DNA of 64,000 bases from Porphyra umbilicalis (GCA_002049455.2 KV918883.1:62001-126000), one strand, 5' to 3'; positions 53,387 through 64,000 are shown, numbered from the stretch's first letter. Program-made: numbers and translations. Notes: generated from the letters alone by a model not told the origin.

Positions 53387-56268
53387 CGCTATGCAAACAC
53401 ACGAAGCGCGAGAAAGACGGTGGATAAATCAAGGCAACAAATTCACAGCACAACCGAGTGTGCGTCAGTCGCTGTCATCATCCCGCAGAAGTGACGCCGA
53501 CACCTTCTGTCCAAGAGGCAATAGCGAATAGCGTCACCCAGACGCCCGCCCCCGCAAGCCACGGCCGTCCAAAGAGCCCGCAGGCTACGGCTACCTGCCC
53601 CCCACCTGTAGAGGTGTAACGAACGTACCTTCTGCTTTGAGTAGCAGTCTTGGTCAGTGCAAGTGGTCTCAGTCCAAGTGTGCAGCTCCGAGTCACTCCC
53701 GAGGCGTCAGGATTGACGGCCCGCACGTTGACGGAGGCACGTCTTCAGCAGCTGCAGCGTCGAGCGTCTGTGGTTATGATAAGCGAAGACACCAACGCCC
53801 CCAACAGAGCCCCCGCAGGGCAGCAGGCCCCAACTGCTGTCGTATACATGGGCTCGTAGCAATGGCCGCCGTAGCGGCTCCAGCCGGGTGCGCAGCTCTG
53901 CTGCAACATCTGCCTCGGTCCTCGGCAGCGGCTCAGCATCTCTGCCGCGAGCAACCCGCAGCTGTCGGCCAAACCCGCTCTGGCGGCGGTCAAGCACACT
54001 CTACAGACATGTGGGGCTGCAGCAGCCACAGCTGCAGCTGCAGCTGCAGCGTTGTGGGCTGCAGTGGCAAGACGTCCTTCAAATTCAAGTGTCGAATTTT
54101 TGTCCAGAGCAGTCTCCGTATTCACGAGTGCTGTCACCTCCAGCGGTCTGTCACGGGGTCTGTGGACAGTGTCGGCACCAATTGGAGGCTATGAGAGCAA
54201 TTTTTTTCTGCACGACTTACGGCGACGCGCCTTTGCATGATGCATCTGTCACACGTGAATACCACGAACCTCGATCTATAGCTCCACTGCCTATTCGCAT
54301 CTGCAGACCTGCGGAGAAGCTGCAGCAGCTGCAGTGCAGTGTCGTCTTCAAGCTCGCGCACGCGACGGCCGTCGTGGGCTCGCTCGTCTTCATCATCTTC
54401 CTCGGCTCTCGTCCACTTTTCTTCCCCCTTTTCAGTCGCTCTCCTTCCAACTTTATGCCTTTGCCCTTCTCACGGCCCGTCGACGTCGGCGTCTGCAACC
54501 CAGCCGCCGCCTGACGTTGTTGGGGTCGGATGTGACTGCGGTAGTGGGGGGGGGCGGATACTCCGCATCTGCGGCGAGAGATAGCGGTGGGTGAGAGTGA
54601 CCTGGTCACGGCGCTGCTGTGGGTGGGCAGCAGGGCGCCGCGTACGCCGGCTGCGGAGCGGGCAACGCGCCCCTGTAGCCGGTTGAGGACCCGCCCATAC
54701 TGAAACTTGCACGACACAATTTGTGTTCCAGGACCCCAGCCAAGAGCGCAACAAAGGAGACAACTGTTTAAAGGGGCCGGCACCCAGCACCGCCGTGCCC
54801 GCCCCCACCACACACCTTGCACTCCCAACGCTCCCCTTCTCAGAGTCCCCCCGTCGCCAAACCCGCCTGGCGGGAACTCGCTCTGCCAACGGCACTCCCA
54901 CGCTCCGGACCGCGACGATTGTGCGGCACGCGTGGCCACATGCCCAACACGAGTCACAGAGCACCTAGGCCTCCCCGTCGCGGCGCATACGCAGGTACAG
55001 TCCGTCACCCGCGGATGCTCGCCACGGAAACAAGGCCGAGACCCACACACGCGACGTGCAGGAGGATGCGCGGGCTACCGCACGAGGGGCACACCAAATC
55101 CCGATCAACAATGACCCTGTCGTCCACGGGACTACATGGCTACGAGAGTGGTGACTGACGAGTCAATAGAAAGAAAATGAAAGAGGTGCTTCGGGTATCA
55201 CCCCGAGACGCACGATGAGAAGAGAGCCATCCGCGAGGAGCTGGAGGTACGCTGAGAGCAGTCGGGCAGACGAAACACACGAGACAGATGTCATGTGTCT
55301 CCCTATGCGGTGGGCAAGGAGCTGCGTAGAGCTGCGTAGTGCATGTGTGCACCGTGGTCGCATCGAATCGATAACTGGCATCGCATTCAATTATCAACTG
55401 GGCCCAGAGAGATTACTCGGCGGACACTGGGTTGAAACTCCACCGGCGTAAGCTTGGAGCTAATTCTACTAATCACACACATAGGATCTGTTGAGCATCT
55501 AATGCCGTTGATGTATCATATACGGCCGCCAAACGGGCTTGCAAGACACGGTCCGGGGATGAGGAGTGTACTGTTAGAGAAAGAATAGGGCCTTTCGGCG
55601 TCCAGCGCTGCCTGTGTAGAAAACTATGTTGATTGAGCAGGCTCAATGGATATGTTTCATCGTGTACCCAAAGCCTTTTGCAATCGATTGTCAGCACTCG
55701 AAGGGGGGCGTCCAATTTATGAGACCACGTGCTGCGGCTGCTATCAGTACAAAACGCAATGCTGACGCATGAGTCGCGACGGCCGTCGTCGCGACCACGA
55801 CCGCCATCACTGTCACCGACCGCCATCACTGTCACCGACCGCCACCACTGTCACCGACCGCCACCACTATCACCGGCCACCATCGTCGTGCTCTGTGACG
55901 ACCACCATCGCCCGTTACTCTCGCGGTGTTGGTGCTGCTCTGTGCGCGCGTTTTCTGGCGCGTTCTCTTCGCAACTGTGCGAGCGGAGTTTTTCTCGGTA
56001 TACACATCCGTACGTCCGTCTGTCTGCCAACGTTGACAGTGTGAATGTCGCTGATTTCATTGCTACTTGCGCTCGCGACTCGTGCCTCTCCTTTCCGCAC
56101 TATTTCTGCCGCATGCTGCACGGGACCGTGTAGGTCGTTTAGAAGAGAAGAAAGTTCATCACTGTCTGCAGTTTGGAATGTTACACAATCTGACTGTCCG
56201 AATGCTGCCATCGCGCTTCTTGGCCATTCTTCTCACGGATGTCCAGGGTGGTGTAGAAAGCGGGAGAC
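53387..56268. other. Intergenic, with possible upstream exons and short repeats
   Basis: A minus-strand segment ending at a strong donor AAG-GTACGT (exon end 53630), encoding SELHTWTETTCTDQDCYSKQ, may belong to the gene below it, but phases do not fit cleanly. Another minus-strand acidic stretch lies near 54270-54420 (RAEEDDEDERAHDGRR; LEDDTALQLLQLLRR). (CTGCAG) repeats lie at 54030-54049, and four 19-bp tandem copies of CCGCCAYCACTGTCACCGA at 55801-55876. Nothing else is recognised. Confidence 0.35.
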
Positions 56269-57063
56269 ATGTCGGAAGGCCCGCCGGACGACGTGCGGAC
56301 ATGGCGTTCGTGGGCCAACAAGCAACAGACGGCCCGTCCAGTTGCAGTGTGGCGGCCGCAGCCGCTCGCTGTGCCTGACAATGACGGCATCGCTCGCCGC
56401 AGGTTGGCGCGAGAGGTCGAAGTGCGCCGCCTGGAGAGCTCAAGTGGTGGGGAGTACCATGAGGTTTCTTCCATTCTGGACACCGACTTCTCCGCATTCT
56501 GTGGCCCGCACGATACCCCCCCTCGCACGTACGACGTCATCGTGGTGGATCCTCCCTGGGCGGACGAGGGCGGCAGCTTCGTCGTCAAGGACCTGTGCCG
56601 CATCCCCTTCAAGACGCTTGTACCGAGTGGCGTAAGTTGCGTGTGGGTGCACGGCGCCGTCTTCGCGGCGACGGTGCTGTCCATGCAGAGTTTGGGCTTC
56701 CATCTCATCGACAGCATCTGCTGGGTGCTTCAAGACGAGCTCGGCGCCGAAGTGGTGCATCGAGTGGTGCGGGGCAGTGACCTGCGGGAGAGCCATGTAA
56801 CGCTGCTCATCTTTCAAGGGATTGCCAACGAACGGGGGGGGGCGGTCTCTCTCACGCCGCTATCGTCGGACGTGATCATCGAAAGCCAGATGTGGCGTCG
56901 GGCTCGCGTCAGCCCTTTGTCCCACAACGTCCGCGTCAAGCCTGACTTTGCGTATGATGCTGTTCGTCTCATGGCTTCAGCCTCACCTTGGACTAATTTG
57001 TTGGAGCTTTGGGGCCCTCCTGGGGAGCCACGCTTTGGGTGGACTGTGTTCGTCGAGCGTTGA
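56269..57063 (+). CDS. MT-A70 family adenine-N6 methyltransferase (DPPW form)
   Basis: 264 residues in one frame. DPPW (residues 94-97), preceded by TYDVIVV, is the catalytic motif of the MT-A70 family, which transfers methyl from S-adenosylmethionine to adenine N6 in RNA or DNA. Following blocks fit the fold: VPSGVSCVWVHG (strand with W), FHLIDSICWVLQ (the 'vWvK' strand), and near the end RVSPLSHNVRVKPDFAYDAV (the 'hS.KPde.y' block), then LLELWGPPGEPRFGWTVF ('lELfar....GW'). METTL4, METTL3 and the MTA1 group share these features; which subgroup is not resolved. The N-terminus is short, without zinc fingers. No intron. Likely active. Confidence 0.88.
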   Translation: MSEGPPDDVRTWRSWANKQQTARPVAVWRPQPLAVPDNDGIARRRLAREVEVRRLESSSGGEYHEVSSILDTDFSAFCGPHDTPPRTYDVIVVDPPWADEGGSFVVKDLCRIPFKTLVPSGVSCVWVHGAVFAATVLSMQSLGFHLIDSICWVLQDELGAEVVHRVVRGSDLRESHVTLLIFQGIANERGGAVSLTPLSSDVIIESQMWRRARVSPLSHNVRVKPDFAYDAVRLMASASPWTNLLELWGPPGEPRFGWTVFVER

Positions 57064-57554
57064 ACGCGCGGTGTTGTACCTCTTTTGTCGAGCATTCCAA
57101 CAAAACTTTCGGAAGAACACTGGGGTCCATGGCCGGCGTACGGTCTCGAAGCCACGCCACGAATCGGACTTTGACAAGAACAGCAGCCGCCAGGCCTTGT
57201 GCACTATCGGCATCCGGTGACGTTCTCGGCGGATGCAAAGCCCGACCATGCCGAAGACGGTGAGTTGGTACGCACTGGGAACAGGAGACAGGGCTCATCC
57301 AAGGCAGGAGATCTGCTTTAAGAGACGACAGAGGAGATTCGGATGCTACTGCAACTCGCCCACACTACCGGTCTACTTGGACGCGTGCCCGTTACGATGG
57401 ATGCAACATAAAATGAAGTTCTCCCCCTCTTCGGCGGATACAGTGGAGGCCATCGCCTACGTCAGCTGACACTGCAAGTTGAGTAGGGTGCGGCTGATGT
57501 AGACGCGTCGAACGGTCAGCAAGTGGCGTTGTGCTTCGAAATGCGGCGCCGCCC
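57064..57554. other. Intergenic
   Basis: Nothing recognised between the convergent 3' ends of the methyltransferase gene and the 552-codon minus-strand gene. Confidence 0.4.
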
Positions 57555-59213
57555 TCATTGAGTGGAAGCCAGTACTGGTACATCAGGAGGCCGTAACGCA
57601 GAAGAACAGACAACAGCAGACACAGGAACAGTCGTTTCCGGTGGAACCGGCGGAGAGGCCGAAGACTGCTGCAAGATTGGATTATTGGCTGGATCCGGTC
57701 GCAACACCAAAACCCCTTTGATGTATTGGCGGAAGTCCTCACGGAAGGCACCGTCAGTCGTCCATGGAGGACGGAGAATGCGCGACGCCTCCCTTCCAGT
57801 AGGAGCCCGGCCCAACGCCCCAGCTGCTATCTTGTGCATACTGTCCGAGAATCCGGGCCACCACACCGCGTCTAGAGACGCCTCGGTATGGAACGGCCCG
57901 CTTGCATAAGGCGGCCTTCCATGCACCGATGACCCGGTGCCAGGCACAGCGGACGCCGCCACTAGACCGGTGGGAATATCCGGCACAGTCGAATAGGATT
58001 GGGTCCCCGCGACGCTGGACGCTGCAAACGCCCCGACCCCAGCTGCTAAGGCCGCCGAATAGAGCTCCGGCCACGGCCGGCCAGGGTTGGAGCCAGTAGG
58101 GCCACCCGTAGAGAGAGGCTGCGACACCCCGGCTACAGCAGCTTCACGCGTGGCCAGCTGCGCTAGCTTACGCCACCTCTCTTGGCTTGATCCACGGGAA
58201 AACGGAGCCGCAGCAGCGACAACAATGTGGGTCCAAGTCGGTCCGACCGGCCGATAACCCGCCAACCGCGAGCCGGCAACGCACATCACAGCAGTGCCCA
58301 TGGCCGTGGCGGCCGCGACAGCGGCTCCTCGTGCAGCCGCTGTCGTAGCCATCAGCGCGGCAGGTGGTCGCATGTCCTCCTCATGGCCGCGCACACGGCC
58401 GGGGTTGTCACATAGCGGCTCCGTTTTGATGATAACCCAAGAGTCACGGGCACAGCACCCACTCGCGTCGTTGACGCAAGTGCTCGCGGCGGTAACCGCC
58501 GGTGCGCTACGTCCCGACCTACGGAACGCCTCGTTGTCGCGCGGCGCTTGCCCCCAGCTCCTCGTCGCACCTCTGGTGGGCGGGTCAATGAGACGTGGGG
58601 CCATCCAGTGTTGGGAAGCGCGACCGGTGCCGGAACCAGGCTCCGCAAAATGGCCTGCGGGCGTAGCAGGGACGCCGGAAGAGTCCAACGGGGTCGTCAC
58701 AGTGTGCACCACAGCGTCAGCAGCGAAGAACGCGCCTAGCCATGCGAAATTGCAGACAACCGCGTCAGTGGTGGTGGCAGTAACAGCGAGCAGGCGGATG
58801 TCTGTTTCTTCGTTGGAGGAGCCTGAAGGGAGAAGCGCCAACGACCGGCGGTCACAGCGAGCGCGAGGTCGCCGGTTGGCGTCAACCTGGGGCGGTACTT
58901 GTCCATCAAGCGCCCCGCCATCGAAAGACGCAACATGGACGGGTGCAATGGCCGCTGTAGCGGCAGCGGTAGCGGAAGTCGCTGGGGCGCATTCGACGTC
59001 AGGATCCAACAGAAGAGCGTCTCCAAGTGAGCAGTTGCCGTCTTGAGCAGAGGGGCCGAACAGCAGCTCTGCGACGGCCCCGTTCCACGAATACCTCCAG
59101 GCGTGCGGGCGTGCCCCGGCATCCTCTGCAAGCCGAGCACTGCCGTCACCGCCACCAACCTCACAGGTGCGCGCTGTTTGGTCGCGGGGCTCGATGGCGG
59201 CACGCGGGTCCAT
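57555..59213 (-). CDS. Unrecognised 552-residue protein
   Basis: A single open frame with an ATG at 59213 (MDPRAAIEPRDQTARTCEVG). Its length is notable for the moderate GC here, which supports coding. The sequence is rich in Ala, Thr, Ser and Pro. A hydrophobic block (AAARGAAVAAATAMGTAVMC) lies about midway and a second one (YSAALAAGVGAFAASSVAG) follows, so it may be membrane-associated or simply Ala-rich. No motif of any known family was found. It is convergent with the DPPW methyltransferase. Confidence 0.45.
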   Translation of the reverse strand: MDPRAAIEPRDQTARTCEVGGGDGSARLAEDAGARPHAWRYSWNGAVAELLFGPSAQDGNCSLGDALLLDPDVECAPATSATAAATAAIAPVHVASFDGGALDGQVPPQVDANRRPRARCDRRSLALLPSGSSNEETDIRLLAVTATTTDAVVCNFAWLGAFFAADAVVHTVTTPLDSSGVPATPAGHFAEPGSGTGRASQHWMAPRLIDPPTRGATRSWGQAPRDNEAFRRSGRSAPAVTAASTCVNDASGCCARDSWVIIKTEPLCDNPGRVRGHEEDMRPPAALMATTAAARGAAVAAATAMGTAVMCVAGSRLAGYRPVGPTWTHIVVAAAAPFSRGSSQERWRKLAQLATREAAVAGVSQPLSTGGPTGSNPGRPWPELYSAALAAGVGAFAASSVAGTQSYSTVPDIPTGLVAASAVPGTGSSVHGRPPYASGPFHTEASLDAVWWPGFSDSMHKIAAGALGRAPTGREASRILRPPWTTDGAFREDFRQYIKGVLVLRPDPANNPILQQSSASPPVPPETTVPVSAVVCSSALRPPDVPVLASTQ

Positions 59214-61313
59214 AGCTCCTGACCCGTCCCGCAGATGAGCGTGCGGAAGCCGCTGTGGTGCCCCGTCGTCCAGTCCGCCGGCGGCGAAGCAACCGTCCGC
59301 GTTGTTGAGGCTTGCTACGAAGCGTTCAATGTAGCCACCAACGACACGAGGGCAGCCGCTCCTACCGAAGAGCCGGCCACAGACAGCGATGGGTTTCCGG
59401 CGTCGGCCGCCGTCTCAGCGCCCGTGGCCGCCGCCGACAACTGGAAGATGGCGTGCACAGTACTGCGAACCGCAGAAAACACCGTGGCCGCAGCAACCTC
59501 CCCAGACGGCGGTGGAGGCCGCAGGAAGCACGAGGGATGACACAAGTGGGCGCTGCTGCGAAAACCCAGCCCCTGCCGCCGTGTAGCTGAGGATGAGGCG
59601 CGATTTGTACTGCAGCTCGTGCCGTCGAGTCGCCAACGTCCTGCTCATCAACTACGAAAGAAATAGAAGCAGAACGCGACATGTTATGAGTGACAGCGCG
59701 TTGCGAAGGTCCAATGTGCTCGTTTGGAGAAGGGTAAGAAATCTCTCCCGGTGTCGTGCCTCTCGTGCTGCATCGGTAGCACCATGCATCCTGTAAATAG
59801 GGAACCAGGAGGACCCAACACCTGCGTCTCTCGACACGCTGCAGACGAGACGAAGGAATACATCCGACCTATTCACATGAGCAACGGCCCGTGTGCACTA
59901 CCAAACGAGAGAGTCAACGGAAATCAAGGCGCAAGAAAAGAGCAGCAACGTACAGCGAACAACACATCAAGGAGTGAGGAGCAGGACATACGCACAGGTC
60001 CTGTCGGCAAGATGCATCGTGCCAGAGGTTTCCCAGCATGGTGGCGCAGTAATGGAGGTGGCCGCAGTACAGCTGCAGTCACAGCTGTACAGTATTCATC
60101 ACAATGGCGTCCCATGAATGACACGAAGGTGGGGCACTGTGCATTGTCAGTCGTGACAGAGTGACCGCGTGAAGCCGAACCCGATGCTCATGGAACTGGA
60201 TAGGATTGCTCTCGAAAAACTTCCTTCAGGTCGAGAAAAGTGGAACAGAACCGCCAAGGACGCCGCACAGCGTCTAACTTTGGGGTAGGAAGCATATATA
60301 GCTCAAATTTTCTCTAGTACACACGCTACTCTGGGTTAAGCTGGACTAAATTCGTAGCGACCCCGCCCACGAGAACTGATGCAGCTTACAAAGCCGACAA
60401 TAGCTGTGCTCCTCCGACTGGGGGTAGTTCATGTGCAAACAATGTGTAGTCGTCTCGAATGGACTTGGAATGGCCCGGGACTCTGGACGTCACTCACATC
60501 CGCCGAGTGTTGGAAGCGTCACGGCAGCCGCTGACACCTGTGCGACAAGTGACTGGAGGTCTGCGGTGCTGAGCCGCTGACCCATGAGGGAAGAGCGGTG
60601 CTTATGCGTGCTTTAGCAGGACAGCCCAGATCCTTCATTTGCCATCGCGACGCTGTACGTCTCCCTCCGGGATGTAGCCCTACCTATGATCTGATCGTCA
60701 GGTATGTGCTTGGCCGCGACAACGTCGGTGGCTCTCCCCCTGCTGCCGTGGTCGCTTCCGGGTCGTACATGGAGCTTTCCGCCATCCACATGCCATCTGC
60801 CGCTGACGGGCAGCCCGTGTGCTTTGCAGTGCCCGCCTCGGCGTCAAGGGATTTGACTTCGGCGTGTGCCATGCGCCTTGGCGCCACTTAGGCGCTGGCG
60901 GTCGTGCTCTGTGCCCCCACCCCATGGAGCGGGTGCAGAGCGTGGCCGGGGGTGGGAACCAATGTAGGCCTCCCCGTCTGCACTCCTTGGAGATGGGGCA
61001 AGATGCAGGCGGTACGACCCTCTATGGCGGGGGAGGCGCTGCCTTGCGCTCCACCGACTGCAACAGCTCGCTCACGGGGGCCAGCATCTGTGAGCACCTT
61101 CCGCGTCGACATGTGCTCGGGCTCAACGTTGTCGTTGCCATTGCTGCAGATTACGCTCCGATTGGGAGCTTATCATGGTCGCTTCTGCCCCAGACCAGAA
61201 ATTGCCTTTGAGGCCGATGTCACCTCCCCGGCGGTGGTACTACCGTGTTGCACGCAATGGCTGGCACGACAGCATTGTTTCGGATACAGTGTAATTTTCA
61301 GGCATCATACGTC
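59214..61313. other. Intergenic, with weak frames
   Basis: A plus frame at 59235-59540 (101 codons; Ala/Thr-rich) starts 21 bases from the divergent gene at 59213 and could be real. A TATA-like CATATATAGC lies at 60293-60302. Plus frames at 60598-60891 and 60819-61211 overlap; the second contains FDFGVCHAPWRHLG, faintly like an MT-A70 motif, but without the rest of the domain. None is called as a gene. Confidence 0.3.
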
Positions 61314-62159
61314 TTACTTCTCACGTGGCACACCCTCGCCAATGGACACCCACCCATCCCGCAAGCTGTGACCAGAAGCAAACAACTCGAGGCAGTGACC
61401 AGCGCCAGCAGCGGCCTCTGCCATGCAGTAGAGCTGCTCAAGGTTCTCAGTTCGTGCGGGGACGGCCGTCGTCGTCAGAACATCTCCGTAGCATCGTACA
61501 GCATCCGCGCGGGAACCCTTTCGGGCCACCAAGCACGTCTCCTTGGCGGGCCGGTTCTTCTTGTTCTTGGCCTTGCTTGTATACAACACGGACATCTTGA
61601 CCAACGTCAGGTTGCCCACGAGCGTGTAGCCCCACTCCTCCTCAAGGGTCTCGACAGCGAGTGCGACTTTGGTCACGGACACCCACAAAAACAGGTAGCC
61701 GTGCTGCTGCAACGTGGCCATCGGCAAGCCCCGAAAGTCATCGTCCGTCAACGGCTCGGACGCCTCATCCTTATAAGGGGCCTTCTTCACGTCGTGAGCG
61801 GTCCACGGGAAGTTGCAGATGATGGACTGGAAGTTGCCCACTGCAGCCATGAGTTTGTCAACGTCAAACGTACGGATGTCGGCCCGGATGGGCAGGCAAG
61901 TGCTAGGTAGGCGTCTAGGAGTGTAAAAAGGCACACATCCCAGCGTTGTTGTACTGGCGTCGGCGTCGCCCACGCGCAGCGGGATGAGAACCTTTTGGGA
62001 GGCGGATGTTGGCGAGACAACTCGACGCTTCATCGGAAGCGACGCGAATGGTGCGCGCGCCCAGCCGGCACGTACAGTGGGGCGGGAGGGAGACGAGCTT
62101 CTGGGGCGGCGGATACCGACACGAATGGACCGCCCCCCGTTCTTCTTAAGCGCCTCCAT
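61314..62159 (-). CDS. MT-A70 family methyltransferase homologue (NFPW variant)
   Basis: 281 residues from the ATG at 62159 (MEALKKNGGRSIRVG); the frame continues upstream but without another ATG. The lead-in LPIRADIRTFDVDKL is the 'i.aDvr.fd...l' block seen before the catalytic motif in METTL3/METTL14-like proteins. The motif itself is NFPW (116-119) instead of DPPW. Later blocks are classic: GYLFLWVSVTK, WGYTLVGNLTLVKM, AKETCLVARKGS ('kEtcLvg.Kg'), EQLYCMAEAAAGAGHCLELF and SLRDGWVSIGEG. The variant motif suggests reduced or lost catalysis, as in METTL14-type partners that bind RNA and support the active subunit. No intron. Confidence 0.88.
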   Translation of the reverse strand: MEALKKNGGRSIRVGIRRPRSSSPSRPTVRAGWARAPFASLPMKRRVVSPTSASQKVLIPLRVGDADASTTTLGCVPFYTPRRLPSTCLPIRADIRTFDVDKLMAAVGNFQSIICNFPWTAHDVKKAPYKDEASEPLTDDDFRGLPMATLQQHGYLFLWVSVTKVALAVETLEEEWGYTLVGNLTLVKMSVLYTSKAKNKKNRPAKETCLVARKGSRADAVRCYGDVLTTTAVPARTENLEQLYCMAEAAAGAGHCLELFASGHSLRDGWVSIGEGVPREK

Positions 62160-62164
62160 GGTGA

Positions 62165-62623
62165 ATGAGGAAGTCGATGGCCGGAGAGTCGTCCTTGAAG
62201 ATGCAGGCACGACGGTTTCGTACCGCGGCCGTGGCGGCGACGGCCGTCGCTGCTCCAGCTGGCGTCAGGCAAGAAGAGGACGCTGGGCCTCGTCGTTTCC
62301 TCGATTGGTTTGCGGGACTGGGAAAGCTTCCGGATCCACTGAACATGACCAAGCTGCAGTGGCCTGCTGACAATGACTCCCGCAGCAGCAAAGCCACGGC
62401 CGCGGCCTCTACGTGGCAGTGGGCCCAACGGGCCATCGCCCTGGCTGTGCAGGTTGGCGGGCGTGGCCAGCTGGCAGCTGGCCAGGCCCCCCAGTCTGCA
62501 GGGATTGGTACCTCCCAGAAGAGTGTGCTCGCAGCCGCGACCGCGGCCGCGTGGTGGCTGCCTTCATTGGAGCACTCTCGTAGTGCCCCATCGTGCTCAC
62601 CATGTCACGTTCATTGTGGTTGA
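62165..62623 (+). CDS. Small protein divergent from the NFPW methyltransferase gene
   Basis: A 152-codon frame starts 5 bases beyond the divergent start codon of the methyltransferase; a second ATG lies at 62177. The N-terminus (ARRFRTAAVAATAVAAPAG) is basic and Ala-rich, like an organelle transit peptide. A more ordered part follows (RRFLDWFAGLGKLPDPLN; STWQWAQRAIALAVQVGG), then AAATAAAWWLPSLEHS. No family is recognised. With so little space, the two genes would share a promoter or overlap in their leaders, or one of the starts is wrong. Confidence 0.35.
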   Translation: MRKSMAGESSLKMQARRFRTAAVAATAVAAPAGVRQEEDAGPRRFLDWFAGLGKLPDPLNMTKLQWPADNDSRSSKATAAASTWQWAQRAIALAVQVGGRGQLAAGQAPQSAGIGTSQKSVLAAATAAAWWLPSLEHSRSAPSCSPCHVHCG

Positions 62624-64000
62624 TGGAGAAATCATCGATCCGACGCCGAGATTATTTCCCTCAGGGATGATGATTTCCTAAGCCGGAACAACTCCCATGA
62701 AGTTTCTCGTCTCGCACAGACTTGAGCCATGTGGCGGTACTGACTGAGTCGGCTGATGTCGTACGTGGACCATCCAGTGACACTGGACTCCGAGGCAGAA
62801 ATTTCAATGGCCTTCTCCGGAGAATGTACAGCACTTTTGAGCTCGATTTTCACCGTCCTTGTGGCAAGTAGATTCGTCGAACCCGACCGTCCGATTCCAC
62901 CGAGGTTGGTCAGATGTCCATTTCTGCGACACCTTGTTGGAAAGAGAGAAGATCTTGACGTGTGGCGGCACGCTGCCGGCGCGGGTTGTGGCCGCATGTT
63001 GTAGCTCTCACATAGGATACACGATGCCCAAGCGGGTCCGGTCCCCCTCCGCTCCCGCTCCACTGAGTGCCAGCTGCAGTAGCGCTGTGTTGGATGTCTC
63101 CCGTCCGCCATCCTTGGCGCAGCTGCCCCCAGCGGCATCACCGATGCATCCATGCCAACGATGACAGCATCAAGGTCATTCAAGAGCCAGGTACAGACCC
63201 CCCACTGCCAAACAGCAGCAGCCGCACAGCGCTGCTGTTGCTCTGGACGAGGAGGAGATCGAACGTGGAATCGGTGGCGGGCACCGCCGTCGCGGACAGG
63301 GGAGCGTGCGTGATGAATGCGGAGCTGTGGCCGGCGGTGGAGCTCCCTGGCACGCAATAGAGGGGGTGGGGTCAGGAATAGGGAACCAGCAAAAAGCTTG
63401 GGAGAAAATCGAAGGACATTCTGATGGTACCAGGCAGGTTGGCTTTTTCTGACTGACGGCTCGCGGGCACACCGCCGATGAGGCGGTCGGGGCTCCACGT
63501 CAGCCACGGTTCATGACAGAACATCGCTACAGCATGACTTTGGTGCACACGGAAACAAATAACAGCATGCACGGAGCTAAATCCAACTAGCCCATCACTG
63601 ACTACGGGGGGGGCCCATGTACCCACCGTCAGCCGAAGCAGTGCTTGTTCCGCTCTCGGATTCAATGAGCACCGCCGGACAGCGGAACGCTCGGCTGTGA
63701 AAAGTGACTCGAGTATCCAGCGGTGGGTCTTTGGGGGTTTTTCAACAACTTCGAAGGAAGCCAACGAGACACTGTCTCGGGCCCCACGAGCGATTGGCGG
63801 CGGACACTTCACCTCGTCTTGTAGCTCGCGCGAGCCCACGCCGCTCGTGCTGCTTCTGTTGAGCTGCTCTGGTCTGGTGCTCCACTCCAACCGACCGACT
63901 GTGCTGCTGTCTGATGCATGTCGTCCGCGGTACGACCTCTATCCGACAGTACGTCTCGCGGCGCCTGCGGACGTCGTTGCTGCCCTCTGGCGGCCGAAGG
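62624..64000. other. Intergenic to window end, nothing firm
   Basis: Frames up to 291 codons exist (minus 62632-63507), but composition is erratic and no domain is visible. A plus stretch near 63150-63360 (SIKVIQEPGTDPPLPNSSSR) is mildly protein-like. Confidence 0.35.

Noticed and set aside
60819-61211. Third MT-A70-like frame with FDFGVCHAPWRHLG
   Set aside because: Only the motif vicinity is reminiscent; none of the later MT-A70 blocks (GW ending, KPdexY) follows, and the frame overlaps another equally plausible one.
62632-63507. 291-codon minus-strand frame
   Set aside because: Composition changes erratically and no domain or splice signal supports it.
1-64000. CRISPR array, bacterial operon or prophage
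   Set aside because: No regularly spaced identical repeats with unique spacers and no ribosome-binding sites; introns and gene families are eukaryotic.

Overview
The window looks like nuclear DNA of a eukaryotic alga, most likely a red alga of the Porphyra/Pyropia (Bangiales) kind. This rests on three observations: a Corallina-type vanadium haloperoxidase, a family typical of marine macroalgae; extremely GC-rich genes (Ala/Gly/Arg/Pro-rich proteins) broken only by short GT-AG introns; and eukaryotic families such as an ABCG-type transporter, DUF4211, MT-A70 methyltransferases and a UPF1-like helicase. The taxon is an inference, not a measurement.

Layout. 1-8759: a broken but young chromovirus (Ty3/Gypsy with chromodomain) and its LTRs. 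9570-11221: a non-autonomous DNA element with long inverted termini, holding a nested 254-bp hairpin element. About 13.2-14.1 kb: a PIF/Harbinger transposase fragment. 16.9-19.4 kb (+): an ABCG-like transporter whose ATPase motifs are largely lost. 19.9-21.3 kb: very GC-rich sequence of unresolved coding strand. 21.7-24.4 kb (+): a DUF4211-like protein. 25.2-25.5 kb (-): a small membrane protein. 25.8-28.7 kb: repeat-rich, with two related hairpin elements and a non-autonomous hAT element with an intact 8-bp target duplication. 29.5-31.2 kb (+): a possible DNA-binding protein. 32.7-37.9 kb (+): a UPF1-like helicase with an RGG N-terminus and an acidic repeat tail, convergent with a two-pass glycoprotein at 38.3-40.4 kb (-). 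41.9-43.7 kb (-): the vanadium haloperoxidase. 46.5-49.6 kb: a GC-rich minisatellite with higher-order structure. 51.1-53.4 kb (-): an unrecognised spliced gene. 56.3-62.2 kb: two MT-A70 methyltransferase genes, one DPPW and one NFPW, on either side of an unrecognised 552-codon gene. The rest is intergenic.

Two genome-wide habits matter when reading this annotation. First, the three GC-extreme genes (ABCG, DUF4211, helicase), and at single points the small membrane protein and the two-pass protein, change reading frame at runs of eight or more G or C. Either the run lengths are wrong in the assembly or the genes are decaying; the haloperoxidase and MT-A70 genes, in less extreme sequence, are each one clean frame. 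Second, introns in the GC-rich islands tend to start with GT followed by long G runs and to end in C-rich tracts before AG, so the two intron ends could pair.

The genes do not form an obvious pathway. The only functional grouping suggested by position is the MT-A70 pair, which resembles the active/inactive partner arrangement of METTL3-METTL14 or MTA1-MTA9.
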